DNA from: CAVSWT01 sp963731745
GTDB lineage: Bacteria > Bacteroidota > Ignavibacteria > Ignavibacteriales > Ignavibacteriaceae
Length of the DNA stretch: 64,000 nucleotides
Direction of reading: 5' to 3'
Assembly: GCA_963731745.1 (NCBI GenBank)
Contig: CAVSWT010000006.1
Span: 62,001 to 126,000, forward strand
The notes beneath the pieces are model-generated. The model did no database searches. It saw nothing but the letters and a program-made list of their open reading frames with translations, and was not told the DNA's origin. Each line of letters starts with the position of its first letter. The stretch's first letter is position 1. Shown here piece after piece: positions 35,029-43,234 of this stretch. Position numbers and translations under genes: made by a program.

Positions 35029-36831
35029 TTATTTCCGCGCCATTTTAATTATAAATTCTGTTCCATTATTTGTGTTATAATTAATAGTTCCTGCATGCTG
35101 ACTAACAAGAGAATGAATTATTTGAAATCCAGTACTTTCAACATTTTCAAAATCTATTTCCTGCTCTATTCCAACACCGTCATCTTTAAAAGTCAATAAA
35201 ACATCATCCTTTTGCTTCTTCAATTCGATATAAATATTCCCGCCGGTTTTATTATTAAATGCATACTTAAAGGCATTTGTAACCATTTCATTTATAATCA
35301 AGCCTAATGAAATAGCTAAGCCTGAGTTTATATTAAAGTTTTCTATATCTTTAGCAAATTTCACATTCTTCGATTCCGTTGGTAAACTTACAGTTATATG
35401 ATCGATAATTTTATAGAGATAGCTTTGAGCATTAACTTCATTAAAACTTGTCGATCTATATAAAAAATCATGAAGACTTGAAATTGACATAATTCTATGG
35501 ATGCTGTCCACTAAAATATTTTTTGCTGATTCATCTTCAATCTTAGCCAAAGGCAGATGCAGCAAACTAGACATAAGCTGCAGATTATTTTTTATCCTAT
35601 GATGAGCTTCCTTCAAAAGCATCTCCTTCGCTGAAATTAATTCCTTCATTTTTTCTTCTGCTCTTTGTAATGTAGTTATATCTTGATTAACCACTACTAC
35701 AAAAGCAACTTTGCCATCCTTTATTATTGGTAACGCAGAATTTATAATTGTTTTTTTTGATCCGTCAAAACATTCAATATTAATTATTTCACCAATTGAA
35801 GTTTCTTTATTTTTTAAAGCTCTTTGTAATGCCCAATCTTCATCATCAATTTGTTGATTTGTTTCCTTCCACCAGCCTTTGTATTCTTTTAAGCTGCTGG
35901 TGTCTTTATAGGACTTGCCCTCCCATATTTCTTCACCTTCTTGGTTATTTCTTATTAGAGCGCCTTTCCCATCCATTATCCATACGCCCACCGGGAGTAT
36001 ATTTATCACGTTATCCAACAGATCTTTTTGCTTTTGTAATTCTGATTCAAGTATTTTTCTTTCAGTTATATCTTCATACGTTGAAAAAAAATATTGGAAA
36101 TTATTTTGATCATCAAAAATGGCGCTTCTTGTTAGGTTAGTCCATATCACAGTGTTGTTTTTGTGGATAAGCCTTTTTTCCATTGAATAATGTTTTACTT
36201 TGCCTTGAATCAATTTTTCCATTTCAAATAAACTGCGTTCAAGATCATCTGCAAAGGTTAAGTCGGCAATATTTTTACCAATTAATTCGTCTTTTGAGTA
36301 TCCAAGAATTTCACAAAATTTTTGATTGACTTTAAGAAAATCAGTGTTTATAGACGTATGGACAATGCCAACTGCAGCTTGTTCAAAAGTATTATTATAT
36401 TGTGCAACACTGTTCTTTAATTTCACCTCTAATTTTTTTCGGCTTATTGAATGCAAGATTGCTTTGTTTAAACTAAATTGATTCAGTTCATCTTTAATTA
36501 AATAATCTTGCGCTCCATTTTTAATAGCGTCCAAACCCATTTTATCTGATTTATTAATAGTTAGAACAATTATCGGAACACTATCGTTACAAGCTTTAAT
36601 TAAATTTAAAGATTCTAATCCACTGCTATCAGGTAAACCAAGATCAAGAATTACCGCATCTATTTTTTCATTTTTTGAGAATATTCAATGATTCGGATAA
36701 AGTGGAACTGCATCTCAATTTATATTCATTATTTTTTAATTCGCTTAAATGCTGTTTAATAATGAAAAGTCGCCCGGATTATCTTCAATAATTAGTACAG
36801 ATAACTCGAGTTCAATTTGTTCAACTCTCAT
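35029..36831 (-). pseudogene. Frameshifted receiver-PAS-PAS-HisKA_2 sensor kinase
   Basis: A receiver domain (starting at ATG 36831 with LSVLIIEDNPGD) is joined to two PAS domains and a HisKA_2 kinase. The 503-aa downstream frame (35029-36540) has PAS motifs FLKVNQKFCEILGYSKDELI and LIHKNNTVIWTNLTRSAIFD, then the kinase motif EAHHRIKNNLQLMSSLLHLP, NEMVTNAFKYAF and DDGVGI. Between 36541 and 36831 the receiver frame is broken twice: once near 36765 (a T/A run; the frame FIIKQHLSELKNNEY continues) and once in the A-run at 36671-36676. With these two shifts repaired, one full protein of about 600 aa results. A true pseudogene and assembly error are both possible. Confidence 0.75.
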
Positions 36832-36844
36832 GATATAGCCTTTA

Positions 36845-37285
36845 TTAATGTTTAAATTTTACTATTGTCAGCCAAAAATCTTCAATCGATCTAATTACTT
36901 TTATAAAATTGTCTAAGTCTACCGGTTTGGAGATAAAACAATTAGCATAATTCTGATAACTCTTTAAAATATCAGATTCCTCACTTGAAGAGGTTAAGAT
37001 TATTACTGGAATGGTTTTTAATTTTTCATCATGTTTTATTTCGCTAAGAATTTCGCGTCCATCTTTTTTGGGCAAGTTAAGGTCTAAAAGAATTAGATCA
37101 GGCAAATCAATATTTGTAAATTCTCCCTCTTTTCTCAGATACTGCATTGCCTCTTCGCCATTGGAGATTACAACTAATTCTGCTAAAAATTTATTCTCTT
37201 TTAAAGATTCTTTTATCAACCGGATATCGCCAGGATTATCTTCAATCAATAGAATTTGAACCAATCCAACTTTTTCCTTTTCCAC
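36845..37285 (-). CDS. Single-domain response regulator, Rcp1-like
   Basis: 146 aa receiver. The start is GTG at 37285 after AGGAGAG, 3 nt after the stop of the kinase gene. Landmarks are ILLIEDNPGDIRLIKESL (acidic pocket), LPDLILLDLNLPKKDGREIL (phospho-accepting Asp), VIILTSSSEESD and CFISKPVDLDNF (Lys). The EDNPGDxxLIxE and LPKKDG form with a long C-terminus is that of Rcp1, the regulator paired with phytochrome-type kinases. It is intact, unlike its two kinase neighbours. It follows the upstream kinase gene and precedes the receiver-PAS kinase by 13 bp, so all three form one operon. Confidence 0.9.
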   Translation of the reverse strand: MEKEKVGLVQILLIEDNPGDIRLIKESLKENKFLAELVVISNGEEAMQYLRKEGEFTNIDLPDLILLDLNLPKKDGREILSEIKHDEKLKTIPVIILTSSSEESDILKSYQNYANCFISKPVDLDNFIKVIRSIEDFWLTIVKFKH

Positions 37286-38404
37286 TTAACTCTCCTTAAT
37301 AGGAATAGTAAAATAAAATGTTGTTCCCTTTCCAATTTCAGACTCAAGCCATATGCGGCCGCCAAATTTTCAACAATTTTTTTGCATATTGATAATCCAA
37401 TTCCCGTACCCGGATAATCATTTTTGGAATGAAGTCTTTGAAAAATCAGAAATATTTTATTAAAGTATTTTTCTTCTATTCCAATGCCATTATCTTCTAC
37501 AGAAAAAACCCAAGCCGAAATATTTTTTTTAGCTGATATTTTGATTAGTTGGATTTTCTTTTTGTTTATACTTTATTGAATTAGAAATTAGGTTGGAAAA
37601 TAATTGTCGTAGTAAAGTTTTATCGGCATAGACTTCAGGCAGATTGTTGTAAATAAATTTAATATTACCGTCTTCAATAATCAGCCTAAAATCATTTGAA
37701 ATATCATCAATAATTTCCTGCACATTAACATTTGTATAATCTTTTGATCGCCCGACTCTTGAAAAGATAAGAAGATTATCAATTAATTCTTTCATCCTTT
37801 TAGCGCCGTCGACAGCATAATTAATAAAATCATTTGCATCATCATCAAGTTTATCCGCATATCTTTTTTGCAGAAGCTGAGTAAAACTTGTAACCATTCT
37901 TAAAGGTTCTTGCAAATCATGCGATGCTATATATGCAAATTGTTCTAAATCCTCATTTGATACTTTTAAATTATTCATGGCCTCCATATTATTTAAATGG
38001 ACGGAATTATCCAGCCAATTTAAAATCAGATAGTTATAATATCTTACAACATTAATTTTAAGTGCCCCATGAGTTACATTATTAACTATGTCTTTAAATC
38101 CATCGATCTCAATAGTTTGCATTTCTCCGGTTTCATATACATCTTTAATTTTATTTAAAGCATCTTTTGTATTATAAAACGGAAAAAGATTTTCAAAGAT
38201 TTCATCTACTATGTTACCTTCAGGCAAGCCTATTGATTTAGCAGCTAAACTATTTATAAAAATTATACTGAAATTATCTATTTCTTCAGAACCATTATAT
38301 ATTGGCTTTAATACCGCAATGGGTATTTGCTGTGCTTTTAAAAAGAATATAAACTGATCATCCAGTTCATCTCCATAAACATCTTTTTGTTTAGATGTAT
38401 GCAT
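37286..38404 (-). pseudogene. Frameshifted PAS-HisKA histidine kinase
   Basis: An N-terminal 291-aa frame (37529-38404) has a PAS-like domain, then the HisKA motif EDLEQFAYIASHDLQEPLRM and LLRQLFSNLISNSIKYKQ (N box). It then shifts: near 37543-37549 the reading continues in another frame as IKISAKKNISAWVFSVEDNG, and again at 37364 (a missing T in AATTTGG), after which GRIWLESEIGKGTTFYF completes the ATPase domain and ends in TAA at 37286. Repaired, it is a roughly 370-aa cytoplasmic kinase of the bacteriophytochrome-like type, but without a GAF/PHY part. Both breaks are short indels. Whether they are biological is undecided. Confidence 0.75.
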
Positions 38405-38803
38405 AAATTATATCAATTCAAATAAAATTAGGAAGGAATTAGTCACGCTATATATAATCGCTATCTATCGAATTTTACCAATTGTAGCTATTACTTTTTC
38501 AATAAAACATGTAATAATATAAAAAAAAATAATAATATTTTTCAGTGTTTTCTGACACAGAATGAATCAATAGTTTTGCTCTCCCCTTGTAAGAATTGAA
38601 TGTATTGGGAATGAATTTTCATTTAAAAAATAATTAATAATCACTGTGAAATTTTAGCGGCTTTTTGTTAAAAATTATCTGAAGAATTTAAGACTAAAAC
38701 CAAAAAGCCGCCAGCATTTTATTTACTCGAGAAAAACCTATCATCATTAAAATGGCTTCGATTATAAAACTCATTATCATTAACAATTTTAGGATTACTC
38801 TCT
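38405..38803. other. Non-coding region upstream of the kinase operon
   Basis: 399 bp without a gene. It contains a long inverted repeat (38657-38711, listed separately) and otherwise AT-rich sequence with many stops. The left part should carry the promoter of the kinase operon that starts at 38404. Confidence 0.5.
38657..38711. repeat. Inverted repeat, 11-bp arms, 33-nt spacer
   Basis: GCGGCTTTTTG at 38657-38667 and CAAAAAGCCGC at 38701-38711 are perfectly complementary. The 33-nt spacer is too long for an ordinary terminator loop. The core GCGGCTTTTT resembles the terminator hairpin at 40424. It lies in the intergenic region between the PRC-barrel gene and the kinase operon. It may mark the end of the PRC-barrel transcript, or be a binding site. 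Confidence 0.5.
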
Positions 38804-39625
38804 TCATTCTTTAAAAGAATTTACAATCGAATTTTCATACATTCTAGTAATAATCCCGCCGCCATAAGCAGGGTAATTCTTTAAGTTTTTGCTGTCATAA
38901 TCGATTAACACTTTATCATCATTAAAATTTATATCAGCTAAACCTATAGGAATAAGCACGTGTTCTTTTGGTTTATAAATAAAATTCTTATTTATTTCTA
39001 CATCAAGATACCTGATTTTATCAAATTTAGTATCGATAATTAATTCATGTACAAAGCCAATATTAGCACCATCTTTAGTTAGTACTTCCCATCCTCTTAC
39101 GTCTCTATGATTAACTGCATAGATGGTGGGATCAAGATCCTTCAGATTGGATAAATTACCGCTGCGTGTTTTATAAAATCTATTTTCGTCAAATACACTG
39201 CTATTATAAAATTCAGAATCAACTTCCGGAATCTTTTCATCAGGGCTAATTACATTTCTTACTTTTTTTTCATAATCCCTTGATACCGGACCGCCGCCGT
39301 ACTCAGGCATCTTTAAAAGCGTTACCGTTTCGATAGTTGTTAAATAAACTGCTTTCTTTTTTTCGTCAAGTTCAGCCGAACCAATCGGGATTAGCAAGTT
39401 CCTTTTATTTTTACCGCTTTCTATATCTATATTTAAATGAAGATCCAAATAACGAACCTTCATCAATTCAGGATCAACTATTAGTTCGTTTATTTTTCCA
39501 ATGTTTTTTTCATCATTACTATAAACTTCCCAGCCTCTAATATCGGGATCAGAATTAGCAACTTCATATTCTTTTAATTCACTTAATCTATACAAACCTT
39601 GTTTTTCCAAATTTCGCTTTTCCAT
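38804..39625 (-). CDS. PRC-barrel domain protein with two PRC-barrel repeats
   Basis: 273 aa, soluble. Two homologous halves: PDIRGWEVYSNDEKNIGKIN with VRYLDLHLN in the first (about 25-115), and HRDVRGWEVLTKDGANIGFV with IRYLDVEIN in the second (about 175-260). Each has the W-E-V ... N-I-G ... R-Y-L-D pattern of the PRC-barrel fold, known from photosynthetic reaction-centre H subunit and RimM. The repeats are 40-50 per cent alike by eye. Such double-PRC proteins are common stress-associated proteins in soil bacteria. It lies 30 bp downstream of the next gene on the same strand, so cotranscription is likely. Confidence 0.9.
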   Translation of the reverse strand: MEKRNLEKQGLYRLSELKEYEVANSDPDIRGWEVYSNDEKNIGKINELIVDPELMKVRYLDLHLNIDIESGKNKRNLLIPIGSAELDEKKKAVYLTTIETVTLLKMPEYGGGPVSRDYEKKVRNVISPDEKIPEVDSEFYNSSVFDENRFYKTRSGNLSNLKDLDPTIYAVNHRDVRGWEVLTKDGANIGFVHELIIDTKFDKIRYLDVEINKNFIYKPKEHVLIPIGLADINFNDDKVLIDYDSKNLKNYPAYGGGIITRMYENSIVNSFKE

Positions 39626-39654
39626 ACGTTCTCCTATATTTTAAATATCAATTT

Positions 39655-40254
39655 CTAATAATTCAAATCTTGTATAATGTTATTGGATTGTTTAAAAAAC
39701 TTCTTAATAATATCTAACTGATTTTTAAGCGGTTGATTAATATTAATTGAATGCGCAATTGAAGAAATATCTGTTATTTGATTTTGAGTATTACCATATT
39801 TTTCGTTCTTAATTGATTTCATTAAATCCGATGATGTAATGAAAGCATTTTTAACATTTTTAGCGTTCGATGCGTTATCACTAGAATCCTTTATTTTTTC
39901 AATTGCTTCATTAAGATCCGCCATTTGCCTTTGATTATTTTGTAATGAATCATTACGATTTATAATATATCCCAGGGCATTAGATAGCTTTTCCAATCCC
40001 TCTTTAGTATAACTAACGGCATCTGTTATGTTAGTAGAATCATCTATGAATTCTGTAAAATCCTCAATTTCATTGCTCCTACTGGTGTCAACAACAATGT
40101 TTTGCTGATTAGTAGTTGAGTCTGACAAAATATCTGTATTATTTTTTATACCATTATTCTTAATCAAAAACCAGGCTGCAATAATTACTATGAGTATAAT
40201 AATTATCCAGGGCCAAATTGGTTTTCTTTTCTTCTGAATGTTTATTTCAGCCAT
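39655..40254 (-). CDS. Membrane-anchored coiled-coil protein of unknown function
   Basis: 199 aa. After a basic N-terminus (MAEINIQKKRKPIWPW) comes one strongly hydrophobic helix (about 15-32). The rest is an exported domain, Asn/Asp/Ser-rich, with extended helical coiled-coil segments (LEKLSNALGYIINRNDSLQN). There are no cysteines. I do not recognise a family. It precedes the PRC-barrel gene by about 30 bp on the same strand, so the pair may act together at the envelope. Start: ATG at 40254. Confidence 0.75.
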   Translation of the reverse strand: MAEINIQKKRKPIWPWIIIILIVIIAAWFLIKNNGIKNNTDILSDSTTNQQNIVVDTSRSNEIEDFTEFIDDSTNITDAVSYTKEGLEKLSNALGYIINRNDSLQNNQRQMADLNEAIEKIKDSSDNASNAKNVKNAFITSSDLMKSIKNEKYGNTQNQITDISSIAHSININQPLKNQLDIIKKFFKQSNNIIQDLNY

Positions 40255-40423
40255 TTAATAATCTCCATTTTATTATGAGTAAAAATCGGTTTAAATTGAA
40301 ATTGTTGATATGATAGTTGACACTAAAAACTAGCTGGTGTGAAATGAAACATTTATAATTATTTCATCTGTCAATGCAGATACAGGAAATACATTTAATC
40401 ATTTTACTTGAGAGTTCATTCAT

Positions 40424-40453
40424 TAAAAAAAGCCGCTTTTAAAAAGCGGCTTG
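40424..40453 (-). terminator. Intrinsic terminator downstream of the YciE/YciF gene
   Basis: Read on the minus strand, an AAGCCGCTTTTTAAAAGCGGCTT hairpin (the stem arms are AAGCCGCTTTT and AAAAGCGGCTT) is followed by a run of T. It lies 25 bp after the stop of the DUF892 gene at 40478, where its transcript should end. This is the cleanest terminator in the window. Confidence 0.85.
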
Positions 40454-40477
40454 AAAATAATGGACTACTTATCTCAG

Positions 40478-40972
40478 CTATCTTAAGCTGGCCTCAGCAT
40501 TCACTTCTGACTCTGCTATCTCAGACAATTTTTCATCAGCTGCAGATTCTTCATCAAGATTTTGCTGTATAAGCTTTACTGACTCATCGTAACCAAGTGC
40601 AACAGCAAAGTTACGTAAAGTTCCATATGAACCAATTTCATAATGCTCTACTTTTTGAGCTGCAGAAATTAGCGCTGCGTCACGAACTTGCTTATCAGAA
40701 ACTTCATCCATTAGAGTTTTTGCTTCCTTAACTAATCCTTCCATAGCTTCACATTTTTTGCCTTTAGGCTGCATTTCTAAATCTTGAAATACTTGGTCGA
40801 GACGCTTTATCTGATTTTTAGTTTCTTCAAGATGACTCTTGAAAGCCTTCTTCAATTGATCTGAAGTTGATTTTTCAGCCATTGTGGGAAGAGCTTTAGT
40901 TAGCTGGTTTTCTGCATTATACATATCTTCTAATTCATCTATAAACAAATCTTTTAATGATTTAACAGACAT
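40478..40972 (-). CDS. YciE/YciF-family ferritin-like protein (DUF892)
   Basis: 164 aa, all-helical, with ferritin-like four-helix bundle features. The pattern LKDLFIDELEDMYNAENQLT at the start, SHLEETKNQIKRLDQVF in the second helix, LISAAQKVEHYEIGSYGTLR in the third and the final EESAADEKLSEIAESEVN is the DUF892 signature, with the E-x-x-Y...E-x-x-H/E metal residues. E. coli YciE/YciF respond to osmotic and general stress; exact activity unknown. Followed by a clear terminator at 40424 and preceded by the acidic gene at 41009. ATG at 40972 follows AAAGGAG. Confidence 0.93.
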   Translation of the reverse strand: MSVKSLKDLFIDELEDMYNAENQLTKALPTMAEKSTSDQLKKAFKSHLEETKNQIKRLDQVFQDLEMQPKGKKCEAMEGLVKEAKTLMDEVSDKQVRDAALISAAQKVEHYEIGSYGTLRNFAVALGYDESVKLIQQNLDEESAADEKLSEIAESEVNAEASLR

Positions 40973-41008
40973 ATTTACTCCTTTTCATTTTATTATATTA
41001 AATTGATT

Positions 41009-41242
41009 TTAGTATTGTAAAGTTGTAAATACAACTTTGTCTTCATCTTCATCGGGATCAAAATCTTCATCATCTTCATCCTCTTCTTCACTATCATCGT
41101 CTTCAATATTTTCAACATCTTCTGGATCTACATCTCTAAACTCATCCTCGAAATCTCCTTCTGCTTTCTTTTCAACATTATTGAAAATGGGTAACGAGAA
41201 ATTTTGGGTTGCTTCTGATTTATCATCCTCTTTTATCATCAT
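41009..41242 (-). CDS. Highly acidic low-complexity protein, 77 aa
   Basis: The N-terminal third (MMIKEDDKSEATQNFSLPIF) is ordinary; the rest is almost continuous Asp/Glu (DPEDVENIEDDDSEEEDEDD, then EDFDPDEDEDK) and ends in VVFTTLQY. The start is ATG at 41242 with AAGGAGAATGA upstream, a good ribosome site. It may be a disordered acidic protein of the metal-binding or histone-mimic kind; no family recognised. It reads toward the YciE/YciF gene 36 bp downstream on the same strand, so it may be cotranscribed. Confidence 0.65.
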   Translation of the reverse strand: MMIKEDDKSEATQNFSLPIFNNVEKKAEGDFEDEFRDVDPEDVENIEDDDSEEEDEDDEDFDPDEDEDKVVFTTLQY

Positions 41243-41673
41243 TCATTCTCCTTATTAAAAATTTCACATCTGTTTCAAAAATTAATATATAATTGTATTC
41301 ATAATTTGTAAGTGTATATAAACACAATAAAAAAATATTTGATGAATTAAATAGTTAGCTGTGAGTTTTACGACATTAATTTACAGCTGGAAGATAAATA
41401 GAGAATTGAAATAAGCCACGAAGTTCAAAATTATTATTTGGAAAAATTATTACTACTAAGTCGAATACAACCATTACGCATATCCTGACTAAAGAAGGTT
41501 TTATGATTTTCAAATTTGAAGGGTGATAAGATTCACTTTAATGATTGGGCTCACCTTAAATGATAATTAATCTTTTAAAATTCGCTTTTAAAAATTGTAC
41601 TAAATTTTTATATAGTTAGGATAGAATAATTAAGTACAAAAGAATAAGATTTAATTTATTACCACGGAATTAT
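41243..41673. other. Non-coding divergent region
   Basis: 431 bp between divergently read small genes. AT-rich, stops in all frames, no hairpin, repeat or RNA gene seen. The ends should hold the promoters of the acidic protein gene (left) and of the Cas2/SinR-like gene (right). Confidence 0.5.
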
Positions 41674-41919
41674 ATGGCAACATATTTACTAAACATTGAA
41701 ATAAAATCTCAAACAAATCATCAAACCTTAAAAGATGAATTAGAAAATTTCAGGGCACTAAAAATCACAGAAAACACCTGGCAAATAAAAAGGTTCGAGA
41801 CTGATTCATTTAATTTAAAGGAATTTTTCCGGCTGCATATCAGTCCTGAGGACAGATTAATTGTCGCAGAAATAAGGGAGTCTTCATCGTGGAACCCTAT
41901 TACTAAAATTGAAGAATAA
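41674..41919 (+). CDS. Small SinR/Cas2-like-fold protein (tentative)
   Basis: 81 aa. The order MATYLLNIEIK (first strand), a helix (TLKDELENFRAL), ENTWQIKRF (second strand), a helix with SFNLKEFFRLHI, then PEDRLIVAEIRESSSWNP resembles the ferredoxin-like beta-alpha-beta-beta-alpha-beta fold of SinR-like and Cas2-like proteins, where the strand-helix-TW(L/I)-helix-DRL-xV-EI pattern is typical. There is no CRISPR array or cas gene nearby. Function unknown; the family call is by eye and moderate. ATG at 41674. Confidence 0.65.
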   Translation: MATYLLNIEIKSQTNHQTLKDELENFRALKITENTWQIKRFETDSFNLKEFFRLHISPEDRLIVAEIRESSSWNPITKIEE

Positions 41920-42139
41920 CCAGCCGTGAATAAAAAAATTGGATGGATTTCTTTAAATTAATTTTCTAAATACTTGCTATCCAATCATTACCCTATGCTT
42001 AAATTAATAAGTTTAGAATTCAAAACTGATAAAAACGAAATTGAATAAAGAAATATCATCTTGCCTAAGATCAACACTTTTATAGCAGCAATTAAATATA
42101 TTTTGATTATGAATTAGTCTAAAAGAAAAGGAGTTTAAA

Positions 42140-42373
42140 ATGAATCAGAATGAAATTCTTTCACACATTAAAAATTTAGCGGATGAAGAGCAGAGGTTAT
42201 ATTCAAAAGGAGAACTAACTCAAGAAGAATTAAAGAAAAAAGAAGATATTCAAAAGGAACTTGACCAATATTTTGACTTATTAAGACAAAGGAGGGCATT
42301 TAGGGAATTTGGAGAAAATCCTGATAAGGCAAAATTTAGAGATTCAAATACTGTGGAAAATTATAAACAATAA
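42140..42373 (+). CDS. DUF2630 family protein
   Basis: 77 aa, helical and charged. The pattern ILSHIKNLADEEQRLYSKGE, then KEDIQKELDQYFDLLRQRRA, then FREFGENPDKAKFRDSNTVE is that of DUF2630 (LLRQRRARREFG-type core). Function unknown; often found beside stress genes in soil bacteria, as here. A good ribosome site AAAGGAG precedes ATG at 42140. Stands alone between the SinR-like gene and the second lmo0937-type gene. Confidence 0.9.
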   Translation: MNQNEILSHIKNLADEEQRLYSKGELTQEELKKKEDIQKELDQYFDLLRQRRAFREFGENPDKAKFRDSNTVENYKQ

Positions 42374-42577
42374 TATTTAGCCATCTTATTTCAGTGGGAA
42401 ATGCTTGATTGATACATCAGCATTTCCGCACTATATTTCAGTACTCAAAATTTATGTTACATTGACCTCCCTCATACCTTGAAGTAAAAGTGCTTCCATT
42501 CATTTTGTTTCCCTTATAAAATTTTATATTCAAACATATATGTATAACAGAAATTAATAGAAAATTAGAAAGTCTTC

Positions 42578-42727
42578 ATGCTCTGGAATATAATTATAAT
42601 TTTGATTGGGCTATGGCTATTAGGTGTAGTTGGCGCTTATACGCTTGGTGGATTTATTCATTTACTTTTAATTGCTGCGATTATAATTTTTGTAATAAAT
42701 ATAATTTCAAGCAGACGAGCAGTATAA
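42578..42727 (+). CDS. lmo0937-type small membrane peptide (copy 2)
   Basis: 49 aa, found by reading the interval; ATG at 42578, TAA at 42725. It starts MLWNIIIILIGLWLLGVVGA, then YTLGGFIHLLLIAAIIIF, and ends ISSRRAV. Very similar to copy 1 at 17203 (same MLW start, same YTLGGFIH turn, same (S/G)R(K/R)AV end). Two helices, no Cys. The 25-kb distance suggests an old duplication rather than a tandem. Function unknown. Confidence 0.85.
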   Translation: MLWNIIIILIGLWLLGVVGAYTLGGFIHLLLIAAIIIFVINIISSRRAV

Positions 42728-42851
42728 ATAAAGATACAATAGTGCAAAATATAATAAAGCGGAAAATGGTTTAAACATTTTTAGAACAACTTTCTCCACC
42801 TCATTCAGATTTAAAATTTATTTTTCCAATAATTCCCTTCAAACCTAAATT

Positions 42852-43223
42852 CTAATCCTCAGCCGCGAATGCAATAGTTGATAGTAAAGCATTCTCTGCC
42901 TGTCTTGAATCAAGACGTGAATGCTGAACCACAATAGGGACATTAGATTTAATTACGCTGGAATAGTCTGTATCAACAGGAATCGCTTCCGGTTCCTTAA
43001 GATTATTAAATCTTATATGCTTAGTTCTTTTAGCTTTCACAATTTCTTTATATGGCCCGACCGGGTCTTTATCCGAAAAATAAATTGTAATTTCAATCTT
43101 AGCGTCTTCATCATTTGGATTTAATATACATGCAGTTTCATGACTAAGCATTTGCGGTTTCGGTCCCGTGCTTGAAGGCGGAATATAACCTTCGGCAATT
43201 ACCCAATTTTTTTTCCCAATCAT
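42852..43223 (-). CDS. Sensory rhodopsin transducer family protein (ASRT-like)
   Basis: 123 aa. The sequence from NWVIAEGYIPPSSTGPKPQM through LSHETACILNPNDEDAKIEI and TIYFSDKDPVGPYKEIVKAK to RTKHIRFNNL and VVQHSRLDSRQAENALLSTI is the Anabaena sensory rhodopsin transducer family, beta-sandwich proteins acting as tetramers. No rhodopsin gene is in the window. Homologs in non-phototrophs are common, and comparative studies suggest they bind a small molecule, perhaps a carbohydrate. It lies 11 bp downstream of a cation/proton antiporter and ends the eight-gene run. Start: ATG at 43223. The family assignment is secure; the role is open. Confidence 0.92.
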   Translation of the reverse strand: MIGKKNWVIAEGYIPPSSTGPKPQMLSHETACILNPNDEDAKIEITIYFSDKDPVGPYKEIVKAKRTKHIRFNNLKEPEAIPVDTDYSSVIKSNVPIVVQHSRLDSRQAENALLSTIAFAAED

Positions 43224-43234
43224 TTTAATTCTCC

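Noticed and set aside
35915..36109. Plus-strand reading frames over the PAS-domain part of the kinase
   Set aside because: Antisense to PAS-domain sequence with clear family motifs; shadows.
41037..41258. A plus-strand poly-serine reading frame
   Set aside because: It is the antisense of the Asp/Glu codon runs (GAT/GAA read backwards give ATC/TTC-type and TCA/TCT serine codons) of the acidic gene at 41009-41242; no ribosome site.
41674..41919. CRISPR-Cas remnant suggested by the Cas2-like pattern
   Set aside because: No direct repeats, spacers or other cas genes anywhere near; kept only as a fold-level observation.
42852..43223. A rhodopsin photoreceptor partner for the ASRT protein
   Set aside because: No seven-helix opsin with a retinal Lys was seen in the window; the transducer is treated as an orphan.
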